Of a DNA stretch of 64,000 bases, positions 57,201-64,000 are shown one piece after another; position 1 is the first letter of the stretch, and every line of letters begins with the position of its first letter. The notes beneath the pieces were generated by a model that was given only the letters and a program-made list of their open reading frames with translations, made no database searches and was not told the origin of the DNA. The position numbers were made by a program, and so were the translations under genes. This stretch comes from Saccharina japonica (lineage: Eukaryota > Sar > Phaeophyceae > Laminariales > Laminariaceae). The stretch covers positions 780,789-844,788 of the forward strand of contig MEHQ01000605.1 of the NCBI GenBank assembly GCA_008828725.1, read 5' to 3'.

Positions 57201-57704
57201 ATTTCAAATAATCGATACTCCGCAGTCCAATTCCAATCCTTTCTGTAGATCGGACTCGGAACTGTAGCAAAAAGCCGAAAAAAACAAAATACAGGAAAAC
57301 ACCTTCTTAATGTATACATTAAAATTATTGTCAGGCGTTTTTGAAAAAAACGGGGATTTTTCAAAGCGTCCCCTGTTTCTTGCTGTCAAGGCTGTCTCCC
57401 GACATCACGTGCGCCCTCTGGATCTCACCTTCTTGTTGCTCGCCACCGTATCCGTTGCCGTAGCGTACGCGAAAACGTCCACATCGCAGCCGTCCGCTTC
57501 AATCGCATCGATCAAATTTCTTCGAATAGATTTATGGACGGTAGAATGTACGAACGATCGGATATGTCCAGACAAGCACACGGCTACCCGGCAACTAGCT
57601 ACAGTACCAGCACGACCATGCTCTTGGCCAGCAGCACGGGAGAAAGTAGATCTTACTACTACTGCAATAAGCGTCGGCACGAGGCCGCTTCTCACGAGTA
57701 GCAT
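45084..57704 (-). CDS. Uncharacterised glycosyltransferase-like protein, eight exons
   Basis: Proposed exons on the minus strand are 57704-57429, 54429-54118, 53213-53130 (weak), 52192-52020, 51219-50893, 48563-48011, 46517-46354 and 45186-45084. They total 1992 bases, about 663 residues, with matching phases at every junction. The N-terminus has a short hydrophobic stretch, then VAVCLSGHIRSFVH, VHKSIRRNLIDAIEADG and DVDVFAYAT. ALALLAPTRTIWHQE follows, then YDWIVRTRFDVAWVRPLP, then DHFALVPRAFSDRFF and an acidic-aromatic region. The pattern (GHIRSF, R-x-R-x-D, HFALVPR) resembles nucleotide-sugar-dependent transferases of an uncharacterised algal and plant family (DUF7796-like, from memory). 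A Golgi location is a guess. Exon 3 and the exon 4 acceptor (52192 or 52221) are the least certain parts. Confidence 0.7.
45290..45560 (-). repeat. Repeat family A copy
   Basis: G tract, GGGGTACTCGTTGTCATTCA, CCACAGTCGTAGGCCCACAG, AAGCGCCAACCTCCGTGAGG and CCTGCATCGTACTAAGCACC. It lies 105 bp upstream of exon 8 on the gene strand. Confidence 0.75.
45545..45940. repeat. Degenerate minisatellite of about 55-65 bp
   Basis: Six diverged units: GGGGTTAACGCAAYCAATCC, GGTCGACACAGCAG and TCACGGCGAAAAAGGGG. The last unit runs into a decayed family A head (45925-45975). Confidence 0.65.
46231..46252. repeat. TA dinucleotide repeat
   Basis: Eleven TA units within the last intron of the GT-like gene. 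Confidence 0.9.
46354..46517 (-). CDS. GT-like gene exon 7
   Basis: It follows a pyrimidine-rich tract and TGGACAG and ends CAG/GTGGGA, phase 2. It encodes AQDPGLAPHLISYFTLDETL, VGEVVHAVKCFSHNLIEGTM and WAGEEFDSSFCDDI. Confidence 0.72.
47148..47290 (-). repeat. SINE fragment
   Basis: Diverged body: CAACAGAGGCAGGAAAACAA, AATGGCACGTATCGTATTTG and GGCCCCGGATATGAGCTGCG on the minus strand. Confidence 0.5.
47335..47425 (+). repeat. Repeat family B head with ambiguous base
   Basis: GAAAGGGATGCATGGTCAAT, GACTAAGGCAAGCAACAAAT and GAGTAC followed by C runs. N at 47409 is an unresolved base within the C tract. Confidence 0.75.
47430..48005. other. AACC-rich intron sequence
   Basis: AACCAACC runs at 47522-47596 and 47874-47905, a partial family E start (TTTCTGAGCTCCTCACTTAA, 47634) and A-rich tracts. 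No exon seen. Confidence 0.6.
48011..48563 (-). CDS. GT-like gene exon 6
   Basis: The 553-base exon runs from ACAAAATAG to AAG/GTATGG. It encodes ADCLAALSEWTNLRCRALLP, AIIHPNSRAWEELLVTPLSS, a low-complexity GGDGGGG run (CCA repeats on the plus strand, 48160-48215) and RHPRWESWGERHPPSFVYSQ. The preceding intron ends with 30 consecutive C (48628-48599). Confidence 0.78.
48599..48690 (-). repeat. Repeat family B head with 30-G tract
   Basis: Thirty uninterrupted G (48599-48628), then CGTACTCATTTGTTGTGTGC, TTTAACCACGCATCCCTTTT. On the gene strand the C tract ends 36 bases before exon 6. Confidence 0.85.
48700..49535. other. Intron sequence, nothing recognised
   Basis: Apart from a short family E start at 48985, no feature was found. 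Confidence 0.4.
49540..49760 (-). repeat. Repeat family A copy without G tract
   Basis: CTTCATATTCATGCGTGGCC, CCCTCGCATCCCTACAATGT, AGGCGCGAAGCGCCGTGACA and TGAGTCCTACTAAGAACATC. Confidence 0.8.
50640..50862 (+). repeat. Repeat family A copy, opposite orientation
   Basis: GACTCGCCCAACGCC, TCTGTCCCGGCATTGTAGGA, GACTACGGCTATGCATGACA and GGGTACACCCCCCC. It lies just downstream of exon 5 and is the one intronic copy in this gene pointing the other way. Confidence 0.8.
50893..51219 (-). CDS. GT-like gene exon 5: HFALVPRAF block
   Basis: The acceptor AAAACCCAG is preceded by a C-rich tract. The donor is CCGG/GTAAGA, phase 2. It encodes PMSDHFALVPRAFSDRFFAT, CSGTTFEESLLFRHLHATEV and a region ending WGAFTESTS. 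The HFALVPR turn followed by an aromatic-rich helix is the most family-specific part. Confidence 0.82.
51245..51585 (-). repeat. Repeat family A, full-length copy
   Basis: G tract 51245-51260 to ...AACACTACGTGATACAATCA. It occupies almost half of the 800-bp intron 4 and its C tract (gene strand) ends 26 bases before exon 5. Confidence 0.85.
52020..52192 (-). CDS. GT-like gene exon 4: YDWIVRTRFDV block
   Basis: The acceptor is TACTGGCAG at 52193 (phase 0), or ACAAAG at 52222, which would add DETAVNLYWQ-like residues in another phase. The donor TG/GTACGC is phase 2. It encodes LYKSLAAYRMALREEKRRGG and YDWIVRTRFDVAWVRPLPPL. A 36-base poly-C tract (52263-52228 on this strand) lies just upstream. 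Confidence 0.75.
52228..52585 (-). repeat. Repeat family A, full-length copy with 36-G tract
   Basis: Thirty-six uninterrupted G (52228-52263), CGTACTTCATATTCATGCAT, through ACACTACGTGATGCGATAAT. On the gene strand it leads straight into exon 4. Confidence 0.9.
53130..53213 (-). CDS. GT-like gene exon 3, tentative
   Basis: The 84-base segment between CCACAG and GTATCG, phase 0 at both ends, encodes TESGRYTCTELDDLGRDPFF and SLAPSAQK. It is kept because it is open in the needed phase and reads like protein. The donor is weak. Confidence 0.35.
53615..53705. repeat. GATCTGTAT tandem repeat
   Basis: 10-bp GATCTGTATG/GATCTGCAGT units, about eight. Confidence 0.8.
54118..54429 (-). CDS. GT-like gene exon 2, poly-alanine
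   Basis: The acceptor is CATAGCAG and the donor CAG/GTAAGA (phase 0, 104 codons). It encodes MEAALALLAPTRTIWHQEQA and a 16-residue Ala run from a GCA/CTG repeat. The internal ATG at 54393 has a strong ACCATGG context and could be an alternative start, but the duplicated upstream exon 1 argues for an internal exon. Confidence 0.6.
54190..54242. repeat. CTG trinucleotide run, coding
   Basis: About 16 CTG units, read as Ala on the minus strand in exon 2 of the GT-like gene. Confidence 0.9.
54575..56040. other. Intron 1 of the GT-like gene, nothing recognised
   Basis: No recognised exon or repeat family. TACTGCTGTACC and CAGCAGTACG motifs cluster at 55855-55985. Confidence 0.35.
56047..56383 (-). 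repeat. tRNA-headed SINE, full-length
   Basis: The minus-strand head has A-box-like GGTGGAATGGCAGG (56369-56356) and B-box-like GAGTTCGAGCC (56324-56313). The body is CTTGAGTTAGTTAAACTCGA, AAGGCACGAACCGTAGTGGA and CCCCATATCTGAGTTACGAC. The tail is GAATGGGATGGAACAAAAAA. It is the least decayed copy. Confidence 0.78.
56500..56839 (-). pseudogene. Decayed duplicate of GT-like exon 1
   Basis: About 95 percent identical to 57406-57747, including the start codon and about 43 bp upstream of it. An insertion after GCGTGTGCTTT and a lost A in the CATAA(A)TCTATTCG segment shift the frame, and the donor side reads AAGAATGTGAGTTCC instead of AAGAAGGTGAGATCC. It therefore cannot encode the CLSGHIRSF block. 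It lies in intron 1. Confidence 0.85.
56861..57403. repeat. Segment with GTCGGGAGACA inverted ends
   Basis: GTCGGGAGACA (56861-56871) and its complement (57393-57403) bound the DNA between the two exon 1 copies, flanked by AT on both sides. Pairing does not extend past 11 bp. It may be a small TIR element. Confidence 0.45.
57429..57704 (-). CDS. GT-like gene exon 1
   Basis: The ATG at 57704 opens MLLVRSGLVPTLIAVVVRST, then VAVCLSGHIRSFVHSTVHKS and IRRNLIDAIEADGCDVDVFA. The donor after AACAAGAAG is GTGAGA, phase 0. Ten codons are open upstream of the ATG. The exon is duplicated at 56500-56839. Confidence 0.75.
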
Positions 57705-57879
57705 CGTCCCAGATGTACGAAGTGCCAGCAGCAAAGCAAGTTACGTGGTTGTGTTGTACTCTCGGCGTTCCAAAAGATACGACGGTGGCGTTTTCACGAC
57801 CACGAACGATCAAATTTCTCTTAACTTTGTCGCGAATTTGCATGGCATGGTAGAGGAAAGTATCGAAAGAAAAACGTAG

Positions 57880-57945
57880 ATTCTATGTTGCATTGGCCAA
57901 TCAAAACATCTTATTCTACGTTGCATCCTGGGATTCTACGTTGCA
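57880..57945 (-). promoter_or_regulatory. Three ATTCTAYGTTGCA repeats upstream of the GT-like gene
   Basis: Copies at 57880, 57913 and 57933, 175-240 bp upstream of the start codon, interleaved with GGCCAATC and GACCAATA (CCAAT-like). Spacing and position suggest promoter elements; no TATA box is evident. Confidence 0.35.
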
Positions 57946-58354
57946 CTGACCAATAATAACATTGCCATCAAGGGCAGTATAAAACAAAATGTGTACTTGG
58001 TTAAAAATACCAACGTATACATATGTAGTACGTACTCGTATATACCTGAAAAACAAGTTGAATACATAAGCGGAATACGCGTATCGAACAATACACGTAT
58101 CCGACATTTGCTCGTTTGTGTCACAAATCGACAGCACAGGGCGTGCCGCCATGACATCATCTCGAATAAGATGTGCGTACCTGGTTATTATGCTGACCAC
58201 CAGGTACGATACGTGGCCTCGTGACCACAGGTTGCGATATGTGTACGTATGATATAAGATGTACGAGTATGATACCTGGCTATAGTATCAGTCCTGGTAC
58301 ATACTCGTATACTTTGTATATATGCATGAACAAAACACACTGGTATATAAACAC

Positions 58355-58440
58355 ACTGGTATATATGTACGAGTACTCGTACCTGGTATGTACGAGTACT
58401 CGTACCTGGTATGTATTGTTTCATATCATACCTGGTATTG
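58355..58440. repeat. Tandem 16-bp palindromes with TACCTGGTA
   Basis: GTACGAGTACTCGTAC occurs at 58367-58382 and 58390-58405, each followed by CTGGTATG. Three TACCTGGTA motifs (58380, 58403, 58429) overlap them. Confidence 0.9.
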
Positions 58441-58499
58441 TTTGTGACATATTATACATATGATACATATTTTTCTCCTTTTTTTTTTCTCTCTCTCTG

Positions 58500-59190
58500 A
58501 GATCCGTCGCCAGCAGCGCTAACTCTCAACTCGATATCACATTCAGTTTTGTTATGCACCCGCGGAGCGCCCACACGTACCACGTTGTTTTGGAGTACGA
58601 CGCTTTTCCCCTGTCAGCAGATCCCACCGGATGCAGCAGCCTTCTCGGAGTCTCGTGGCACTGTCCACCATACGATCTCGGAGTCAGCATCATCCCCCCT
58701 CATCACGGGAACACCTGGCTTGGCTGCCCAGAAGAAAAAGGGGGCACAAATTCCTGGCTTGGCTGCCCAAACCAGCGTCTACCCCACGTGTGCTCACACT
58801 TGCAGCAGGAACCTCGTGCTAGCTTGCGCTCGACGTGGGGATGCTGACCTGCACTTGATGCCTTTCTCGAAAGGAGTGGCTATCTGCGGGTCCATACCAA
58901 ACACCAAAACCAACCATTCTCTATCCCAGTCCCCGGTACGGACAGGCCTCATTCTCTCTACCAATAAACCCTGTTTTGTTCGTTATTCCGTTGCGGAGGC
59001 CGTTACGTCTTCTACGTATAAAACTACCCTTTGCGCCGCATTCGTAGGTTGCGCCGCACAACAACAGCGATAGTAGCTCGCAGAGGAGACGGATACCCAC
59101 ACAGCAGCTCGCAGAGACAGATGGTCTCAGTAGCTCATCAGAAAGAGGTAAACGTAGAGAGCAGAGGCAGGGCCAGTTTGGAACGTCTGG
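58500..59190. other. Unassigned stretch with repeated CCTGGCTTGGCTGCCCA
   Basis: The 17-bp direct repeat occurs twice (near 58711 and 58753). CTACCAATAAACCCTG near 58958 has an AATAAA signal, so the stretch could be a lone LTR, but no second copy or target duplication is visible. A 174-codon frame crosses it without motifs. Confidence 0.3.
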
Positions 59191-59199
59191 CAGTGATCA

Positions 59200-59411
59200 T
59201 GCTGGTAGCGTCGACGATGCCACAAGTGTCCGCCATGAAACAGCTGAAGTGCGACCATCAGCGACACTACCACGCGGAGCCGCGGATTCGCTCCACGCAA
59301 GCACTACTACTCGCACCGCGGCTGCTGCTGCTTGCTGCTGCTGTTGCCGCTGCTGCTGCTGCTGCCGTGGACGCTTCGTCGGCGGTTGATCCAGACTTCA
59401 TGACTGGAGGG
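59200..59411 (+). CDS. Possible exon, Leu/Ala-rich
   Basis: From ATG 59200 the frame reads MLVASTMPQVSAMKQLKCDH, later ALLLAPRLLLLAAAVAAAAA (CTG repeat), and ends at TGGAGG/GTAAGG. The donor is good but the protein has no recognised domain, and its phase (2) does not fit the next candidate exon. Confidence 0.25.
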
Positions 59412-59469
59412 TAAGGGCAGATGTATGTGCACATACCCTGCCGACATCAAACTGGAGGTCAACAAACAG

Positions 59470-59685
59470 CAAGATGACGCGAAAAGGCCATGGTGGTGTG
59501 ACTGCTGTGTACATGGATCCCTGGATCGTGGTTCGCCATGGTCCTACCCTGATGATCACTTGCATTCGAAGATACCGGACCGCCACGCACACTGGCGGAC
59601 ACCTGTCTTCGTGTGCATCTGGGAGTTCTTCGAACCCCACATGAAGGCGCCCCCGTGTCCATTCTGTGAGAGTCCGGAGCACGTG
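59470..59685 (+). CDS. Candidate exon with CPFC zinc-ribbon motif
   Basis: After AACAAACAG, 72 codons run to CACGTG/GTGAGT. The frame has CDCCVHGS, then HAHWRTPVFVCIWEFFEPHM, then PCPFCESPEHV. The CPxC...C knuckle after a Trp/Phe-rich segment resembles the N-terminal part of transposon-derived proteins in stramenopiles (from memory). Probably an upstream exon of the decayed gene at 62.3-63.3 kb. Confidence 0.45.
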
Positions 59686-59958
59686 GTGAGTTGTTGGCTT
59701 GAAACGCTACTCGTATGTACGAGTTTAGGTTCCTGGCACGTACAGTACGTACGTCACCTGGTACAACAGCAGTACTGTAGTACCTCCTCTGTGTGCACCA
59801 TGAGTGTTGCCGTCGTCAGGAATGTGCCCGTACTGCATGACAGGTGCTTTTTATTTGTATGCCGTGCTGAACACACCTATTGCGGGGGACCTTAGAGAGT
59901 AAACACAGAATCTACGGGCCACACAAGAATCTACCGGTATGCATTTTTTTTTTGTTTA

Positions 59959-60433
59959 GGCCGACTCTTATGATGGGATCGGAATCCAAAACAGGAGTTT
60001 TCAACACCTTCGCAGGCTTTTTCTCCCGGGGACGCTAAAAAACGCCCCCTACTATCTCAACGAGCCATTGGTCAATTTTCGAGAGGAATCTAGTGGTATT
60101 GGCCGATTTTTCAGGCTCGAGATTCCAACGGATGGCCAACTGACCCTGTGTTGATTTTTTCACCCTGTTTCGGTAAAAAAATTGAAACAGGCCGCCTGTT
60201 TCGTATTTTTTACCCGGTTTCGATAAAATAATCGAAACAGGGCCTATTGGCCTGAGTTGGCCATCCATTGGAAATTCGAGCCTGCTAAATCGGCCAATAT
60301 CACTAGATCCCTCTCGAAAATTGACCAAGGGCTCGTTGAGATAATAGGGGACATTTTTTAGCGTCCCCGGGGGAAAAAGCCTGCGAAGGTGTTGAAAAAT
60401 CATTTCTGGATTCCGATCCCATAAGAGTCGGCC
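59959..60433. mobile_element. 475-bp MITE with TTA target duplication
   Basis: Termini GGCCGACTCTTATG and complement. TTA at 59956-59958 and 60434-60436. The arms pair along most of their length (for example CACCTTCGCAGGC, TTGGCCATCCAT-like and CGAAACAGG blocks), so the whole element folds as one hairpin. No coding region. Confidence 0.85.
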
Positions 60434-60581
60434 TTACCTGAAATAGTTGGTTCTATTTATTACGTATGTCCCCCCATAATAATACGAAAACCAACAATAA
60501 GAAAGGCATGCCGAGATTTGCAAGAACGTCGGAAATTCGGTAGCTACAATAGTGTAAAACGCACCCATTCTCAACTAATTT

Positions 60582-61336
60582 CCGTCCCTAACGAACAAAA
60601 AAAACACGATTCGTGACGTTTTGGCATGACAAAATATCACGATTCGCGACATTTCTTTCCAAACGAAAATACCTGGTAGGTGATTTTTTGTCACAATCCA
60701 TGATATTTTAAAATTGTCAAAAATCCGATATTTCAAATCCAACGGTATTTCAGGGTGGGGCCAACTCTCGCACGTGGGCCACGGCCGGGCCGTGCCGGGC
60801 TGGCCGCGCCCAACCCGGCCCGTGATTCAAATCACGGGCCGAGGCCTGAACCGGTCTGTGATATTCCAACCTCACGCATCGTCGGCGAAGCCAGGCCCGC
60901 GCGAGGTTCCAATCTCTCGGACATGTCGTCTGCCTTGCCTGTCCCGTGAGATTTTCAGATTTTATTTTTATTTCTTTACGCTGTCTCCTCCTGCTCGAGA
61001 TTTCGAGGCCACCGCGTGTTCGTTAGCCCACACCGAGCAGTGTCTTTAGGGAGCCGCTCGCTGTCCACAATCATCGTACGAAGCAGAGTCTGCCATGCCC
61101 CTATACCAGGCTTCGGATACGTTTGGTGTCCACTGGGTTACCGAGTGCCTTGATCAGGCGTATTTGGAGCCACGACAAAATGTCATGAATCGTGATTTTG
61201 TTTTTTTAATGGAAATCTAAAAAATATCGGCGTCATGGGTCGTGAGTTTTTTGTCGTGAATCATGACATAAAAAATCACGATTCATGACAAAAAAACCCC
61301 TCACGAATCGTGATTTGTTTCGTTCGTTAAGAACGG
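60582..61336. mobile_element. Foldback element with CACGATTCRTGA motifs
   Basis: Left end CCGTCCCTAACGAACAAAAA and right end, read inward, CCGTTCTTAACGAACGAAAC. Both sides carry several ATCACGATTCRTGAC/complement copies. The centre contains CGGGCCGTGCCGGGC and CCCGGCCCGTGATTC, palindromic with AATCACGGGCCG. Target duplication unclear. Confidence 0.55.
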
Positions 61337-61502
61337 CCCCAAGAAATCCAGCCTGGACCAGATATTCTGTCACACGCCATTGCGTCGCCTAATGGGCGCC
61401 TACCACACTCTCCCGACAATGGCGCACTATTCTATGATTCTGCACAACTACAGGCGAAACCATCGTATGGCAGGTGCATAGCTTTGGGTTTGTTGCTGAT
61501 TT

Positions 61503-61740
61503 TCAATGGCGTATCTGGGTCAGATATCTTCGTTGCCGTTGTTCCTTTAGACGCTCTATTTCATGGTCGATTGATTGGTAGGTCCAACGATACGTCGCCT
61601 TTTGGCATTGACGATTGAATTCGACTGTTCGCATCATCACGATACGCCTCACTGCATCGATCACACGCTGTGTAGGTGAGTAAGAGATATGGACCCGAAC
61701 CCCCTCGGCTGGTACAGCCACTATTTAGTGGAGGACGTCC
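61503..61740 (-). CDS. Unclassified open segment
   Basis: Minus frame reading PTQRVIDAVRRIVMMRTVEF, then YRWTYQSIDHEIERLKEQRQ and a stop. It has protein-like composition (amphipathic, charged helix) but no recognised family. A good plus-strand donor (TGTAG/GTGAGT, 61674) on the other strand makes the coding strand uncertain. Confidence 0.25.
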
Positions 61741-62266
61741 AAAGCATGATAGGTGGATGGTTCGGCGAGCCACTCTACGCTGGACGGGAGTCCACCAAGA
61801 ACTTCTGCGATACAGAGGAGTTAGCCCGGCCTGTGACAGCTCGGGATCCTCATATCGCTCGGAAATAGTTGAACGCGTTGTTCTCGGCGTGAGAGACAAG
61901 CGAGTCGGGGAGGCCAGAAGTCCACGATTCATCGGACGATGAAGATGGCGAAGGTCGTGGTTTACCGACTGAGCGATGGGGAGCTTTCGACGGGCTCACA
62001 CCGAGTGCACGGTAGGCACTCTTACTGCATAATTGCCTCTGTAAGTCGTGTGCCTCGTAGGTGAGACGTAATTAATGTAAGTATTGTCTCCTAAAAACAA
62101 ACAATTGATCAATTCACACCACGTAGCTCAAGACATTAGCATGTGACCCCTATTGCCTTATAATCTTGTCATGTACCTGGTAAGTCATTTATAAATGTCA
62201 CCTCGGATGGTGAACAAGCCTCACTTCGTTACATTTTGTCGTTTTCCATCACTGGTTTCCTTGCAG

Positions 62267-63337
62267 TTGGTTCGCCCGGATGCAAGGTTTGGCACCAGGC
62301 GGGCGACTGAGCACGGCAGTTCAGACGAAAACGGAGATTGACAAGTTCGACCGCGAAGCTTTGCGTTTCTTCATCTCGGAGGAGAGGAGGAAGGAGCGCC
62401 TTAGAAACGGCCACCGTGCTGTTGGGGCAATCGATTGCGAGCGTTTCGCTAAAAGCTGGAATGCCGACGTTGCTCGAACCCGTACGGAGCAGCTAGCTGG
62501 TCGCCTGGACGTCAGCCTTGACGCCAGATAATCAATAGCAAGACGCCGTTTGACCTCCAGAACCGATGGACCGAGTCCAGGAAAGACGTCAGTACCGCGC
62601 GGACCGCTGAAAAAAAGAATACCGCGCATAACCATATATACCGAAACCAGCGGGTCAGGCTTATGTTTTCAAGTAGCGAGGGGCAAGCAGCCATCGGTAG
62701 GATGCAGGACGAAACGACAATCACCTTCCCGCAGGCGCTTACGGGGGCAATGGCTCCACCCCGGCCTGCCCCTCCTGCAGACGCGGAGGATCCACATGAT
62801 GACCGACTGGGGGGCAGAAGTGTTGGTGATCAGTCGAGTGGTGGTGGCGACTTAAATGTTGGCATGAGTGCCTACTGTGTCGATGAAGCTGCTAGCGAAC
62901 ACGGACGCAGCAAGGGAGTGGCGGCGGGTATCAGTCTTGGTAGCCAAGAGGTCGGAGCGAATAAGCTGCCGGAGGCACCAGCTTCAATACCCGCGGGCGA
63001 CCCGGCTTTTGTCGTACCGCCCCAGACTTGTAGCTCGCTTCTCTCAGTTATGCTTTCATTTGCGCTCGGTGGGGCACGTGCAGATCAGCAATAGGTGTGG
63101 AATGTGTTTCCCTCTGCGGTACAGCTGCCGCCCCCCCGGCAGCCTCCCCACGCCTCTACCTGTCAAACGTGCGGCCACAACACACACCGCGGACGCATGG
63201 GCATAATGCACAGTGGCGGTGGGAGGTACAAACCGCGGGTCTGCAAGGTGCCTCAGGAGATGCGCAGAGAGACAGACTTTCCGAAACGATCAAGAAATCG
63301 CTACATTCGCTGCGCGTGTGCAGTTTGCGCTCCGGGT
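62267..63337 (+). pseudogene. Decayed, probably transposon-derived gene
   Basis: A textbook acceptor (TTTCCTTGCAG, 62266) opens WFARMQGLAPGGRLSTAVQT, then HRAVGAIDCERFAKSWNADV. Near 62520 the frame shifts and continues KTPFDLQNRWTESRKDV to FPQALTGAMAPP, a Pro/Gly/Ser-rich linker, and a single in-frame TAG at 63092. The same frame goes on with CQTCGHNTHRGRMGIMHSGG and KPRVCKVP, a C-x2-C...H...C finger, and stops at 63338-63340. A two-helix block, linker and terminal finger are an architecture I associate with transposon-derived proteins. One frameshift and one stop suggest a dead copy, unless an unrecognised intron removes them. Confidence 0.5.
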
Positions 63338-63344
63338 TAAGTAC

Positions 63345-64000
63345 GATATTCATATATTTTTTGTTTTGTTGATTACTTTTGATTCCACTTTTCCTTTCCA
63401 GCTCAATACGTGAGAGTTTTTGCAAAGGAAGACGTCGTCCCAATGACAGGTGTCGGCCGTTCCGATCGCCGGGGCTTGCTTTCATAGCATTGAGGCAGGA
63501 GTAGGGTTCAACATTGCCACTACTCGTGCACTTCATTGCGCTCTCTCACTTTCATCGGCGACTGAGTAAAACTACCCAGAACAAGAGGCTCCATTGGGTT
63601 AAAACATCAAGCATGTTTGTGTGTTAGGTAAGGACATTGTGTTTTTGGTTGTCTTGATTAGTTTTCTTTGGTGTCAATGAATCCAGTATTGCCATGTACC
63701 ATACTATCGGGGACACAAAGACAAGAAAGCAATTAACCCAACGAAAAAAAACTTGCTGGATTTGACGACGATTTTGAAGAGTGGTGGTGATTACATTAAC
63801 CAACGACACCACACGTTTCTGCTGCCAAATAGCCCCAACCCCCCTTCCACCAAAAGAACATAAAATGGGGTTTTCCAAACATTTCGCGGGCTTCTCCCGC
63901 GTAATTTAATTCAATAAGACCTGTCCCGGTACATACAAAAAATGCCAGATATATGCCTCCTTGCTGTGACGATTGTGCTTGTTGTGTTTTATGTACTGTA
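63345..64000. other. Right-end stretch, nothing recognised
   Basis: AT-rich, no exon or repeat family identified. Confidence 0.4.

Noticed and set aside
58500..59080. Solo LTR
   Set aside because: It has an AATAAA signal and internal repeats, but no second copy, TG/CA borders or target duplication could be shown.

Overview
This window reads as nuclear DNA of a photosynthetic stramenopile, most likely a brown alga. The reasons are spliced genes with GC-rich exons and kilobase introns full of transposons, a predicted plastid leader with Phe next to the signal-peptide cleavage site, abundant CTG/CAG runs, and retroelement types I associate with this group. The group assignment is inference: there is no rRNA or other marker gene here. 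One N (47409) inside a poly-C run shows this is an assembled draft sequence.

Two spliced genes on the minus strand were put together by hand from splice sites, reading phase and family resemblance. The first (21743 to 4636, six exons, 285 residues) is an omega-like, CPYA-type glutathione S-transferase with a bipartite-looking plastid leader. It is 17.1 kb long for 858 coding bases and includes a 47-base exon. The second (57704 to 45084, eight exons, about 663 residues) has an N-terminal CLSGHIRSF block, a YDWIVRTRFDV block and a DHFALVPRAF block. It resembles an uncharacterised glycosyltransferase-like family. A frameshifted copy of its first exon lies 0.6 kb inside intron 1. A decayed, probably transposon-derived gene lies on the plus strand near the right end (59470-59685 and 62267-63337).

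Everything else is mobile or repetitive DNA. 0-4.6 kb: retroelement relic, GACA array, SINE, minisatellites. 4.6-21.7 kb (GST introns): minisatellites, SINEs, a palindromic MITE, a non-autonomous LTR element (15931-19238) and an 801-bp MITE. 22-30 kb: an 89-bp MITE 240 bp upstream of the GST start, a SINE, and a dead Ty3/gypsy element. 30.7-37.9 kb: a long inverted-repeat element split by an intact Ty1/copia retrotransposon with LTRs, target duplication and one 1697-codon gag-pol frame. 38-45 kb: mostly unassigned, plus a minisatellite. 45-58 kb: the second gene, whose introns carry a poly-G/poly-C-ended repeat, in two cases placed as the polypyrimidine tract of the next exon. 58-64 kb: palindromes, a MITE, a foldback, and the decayed gene.

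Several repeats are described from this window alone: family A/B (about 330 bp ending in poly-G), a tRNA-headed SINE, and families D (GATC-rich), E, F and G. Four inverted-repeat elements have TTA or TAA target duplications, as PIF/Harbinger-type MITEs do. The 9-mer TACCWGGTA occurs at least 14 times, where about 0.5 is expected.
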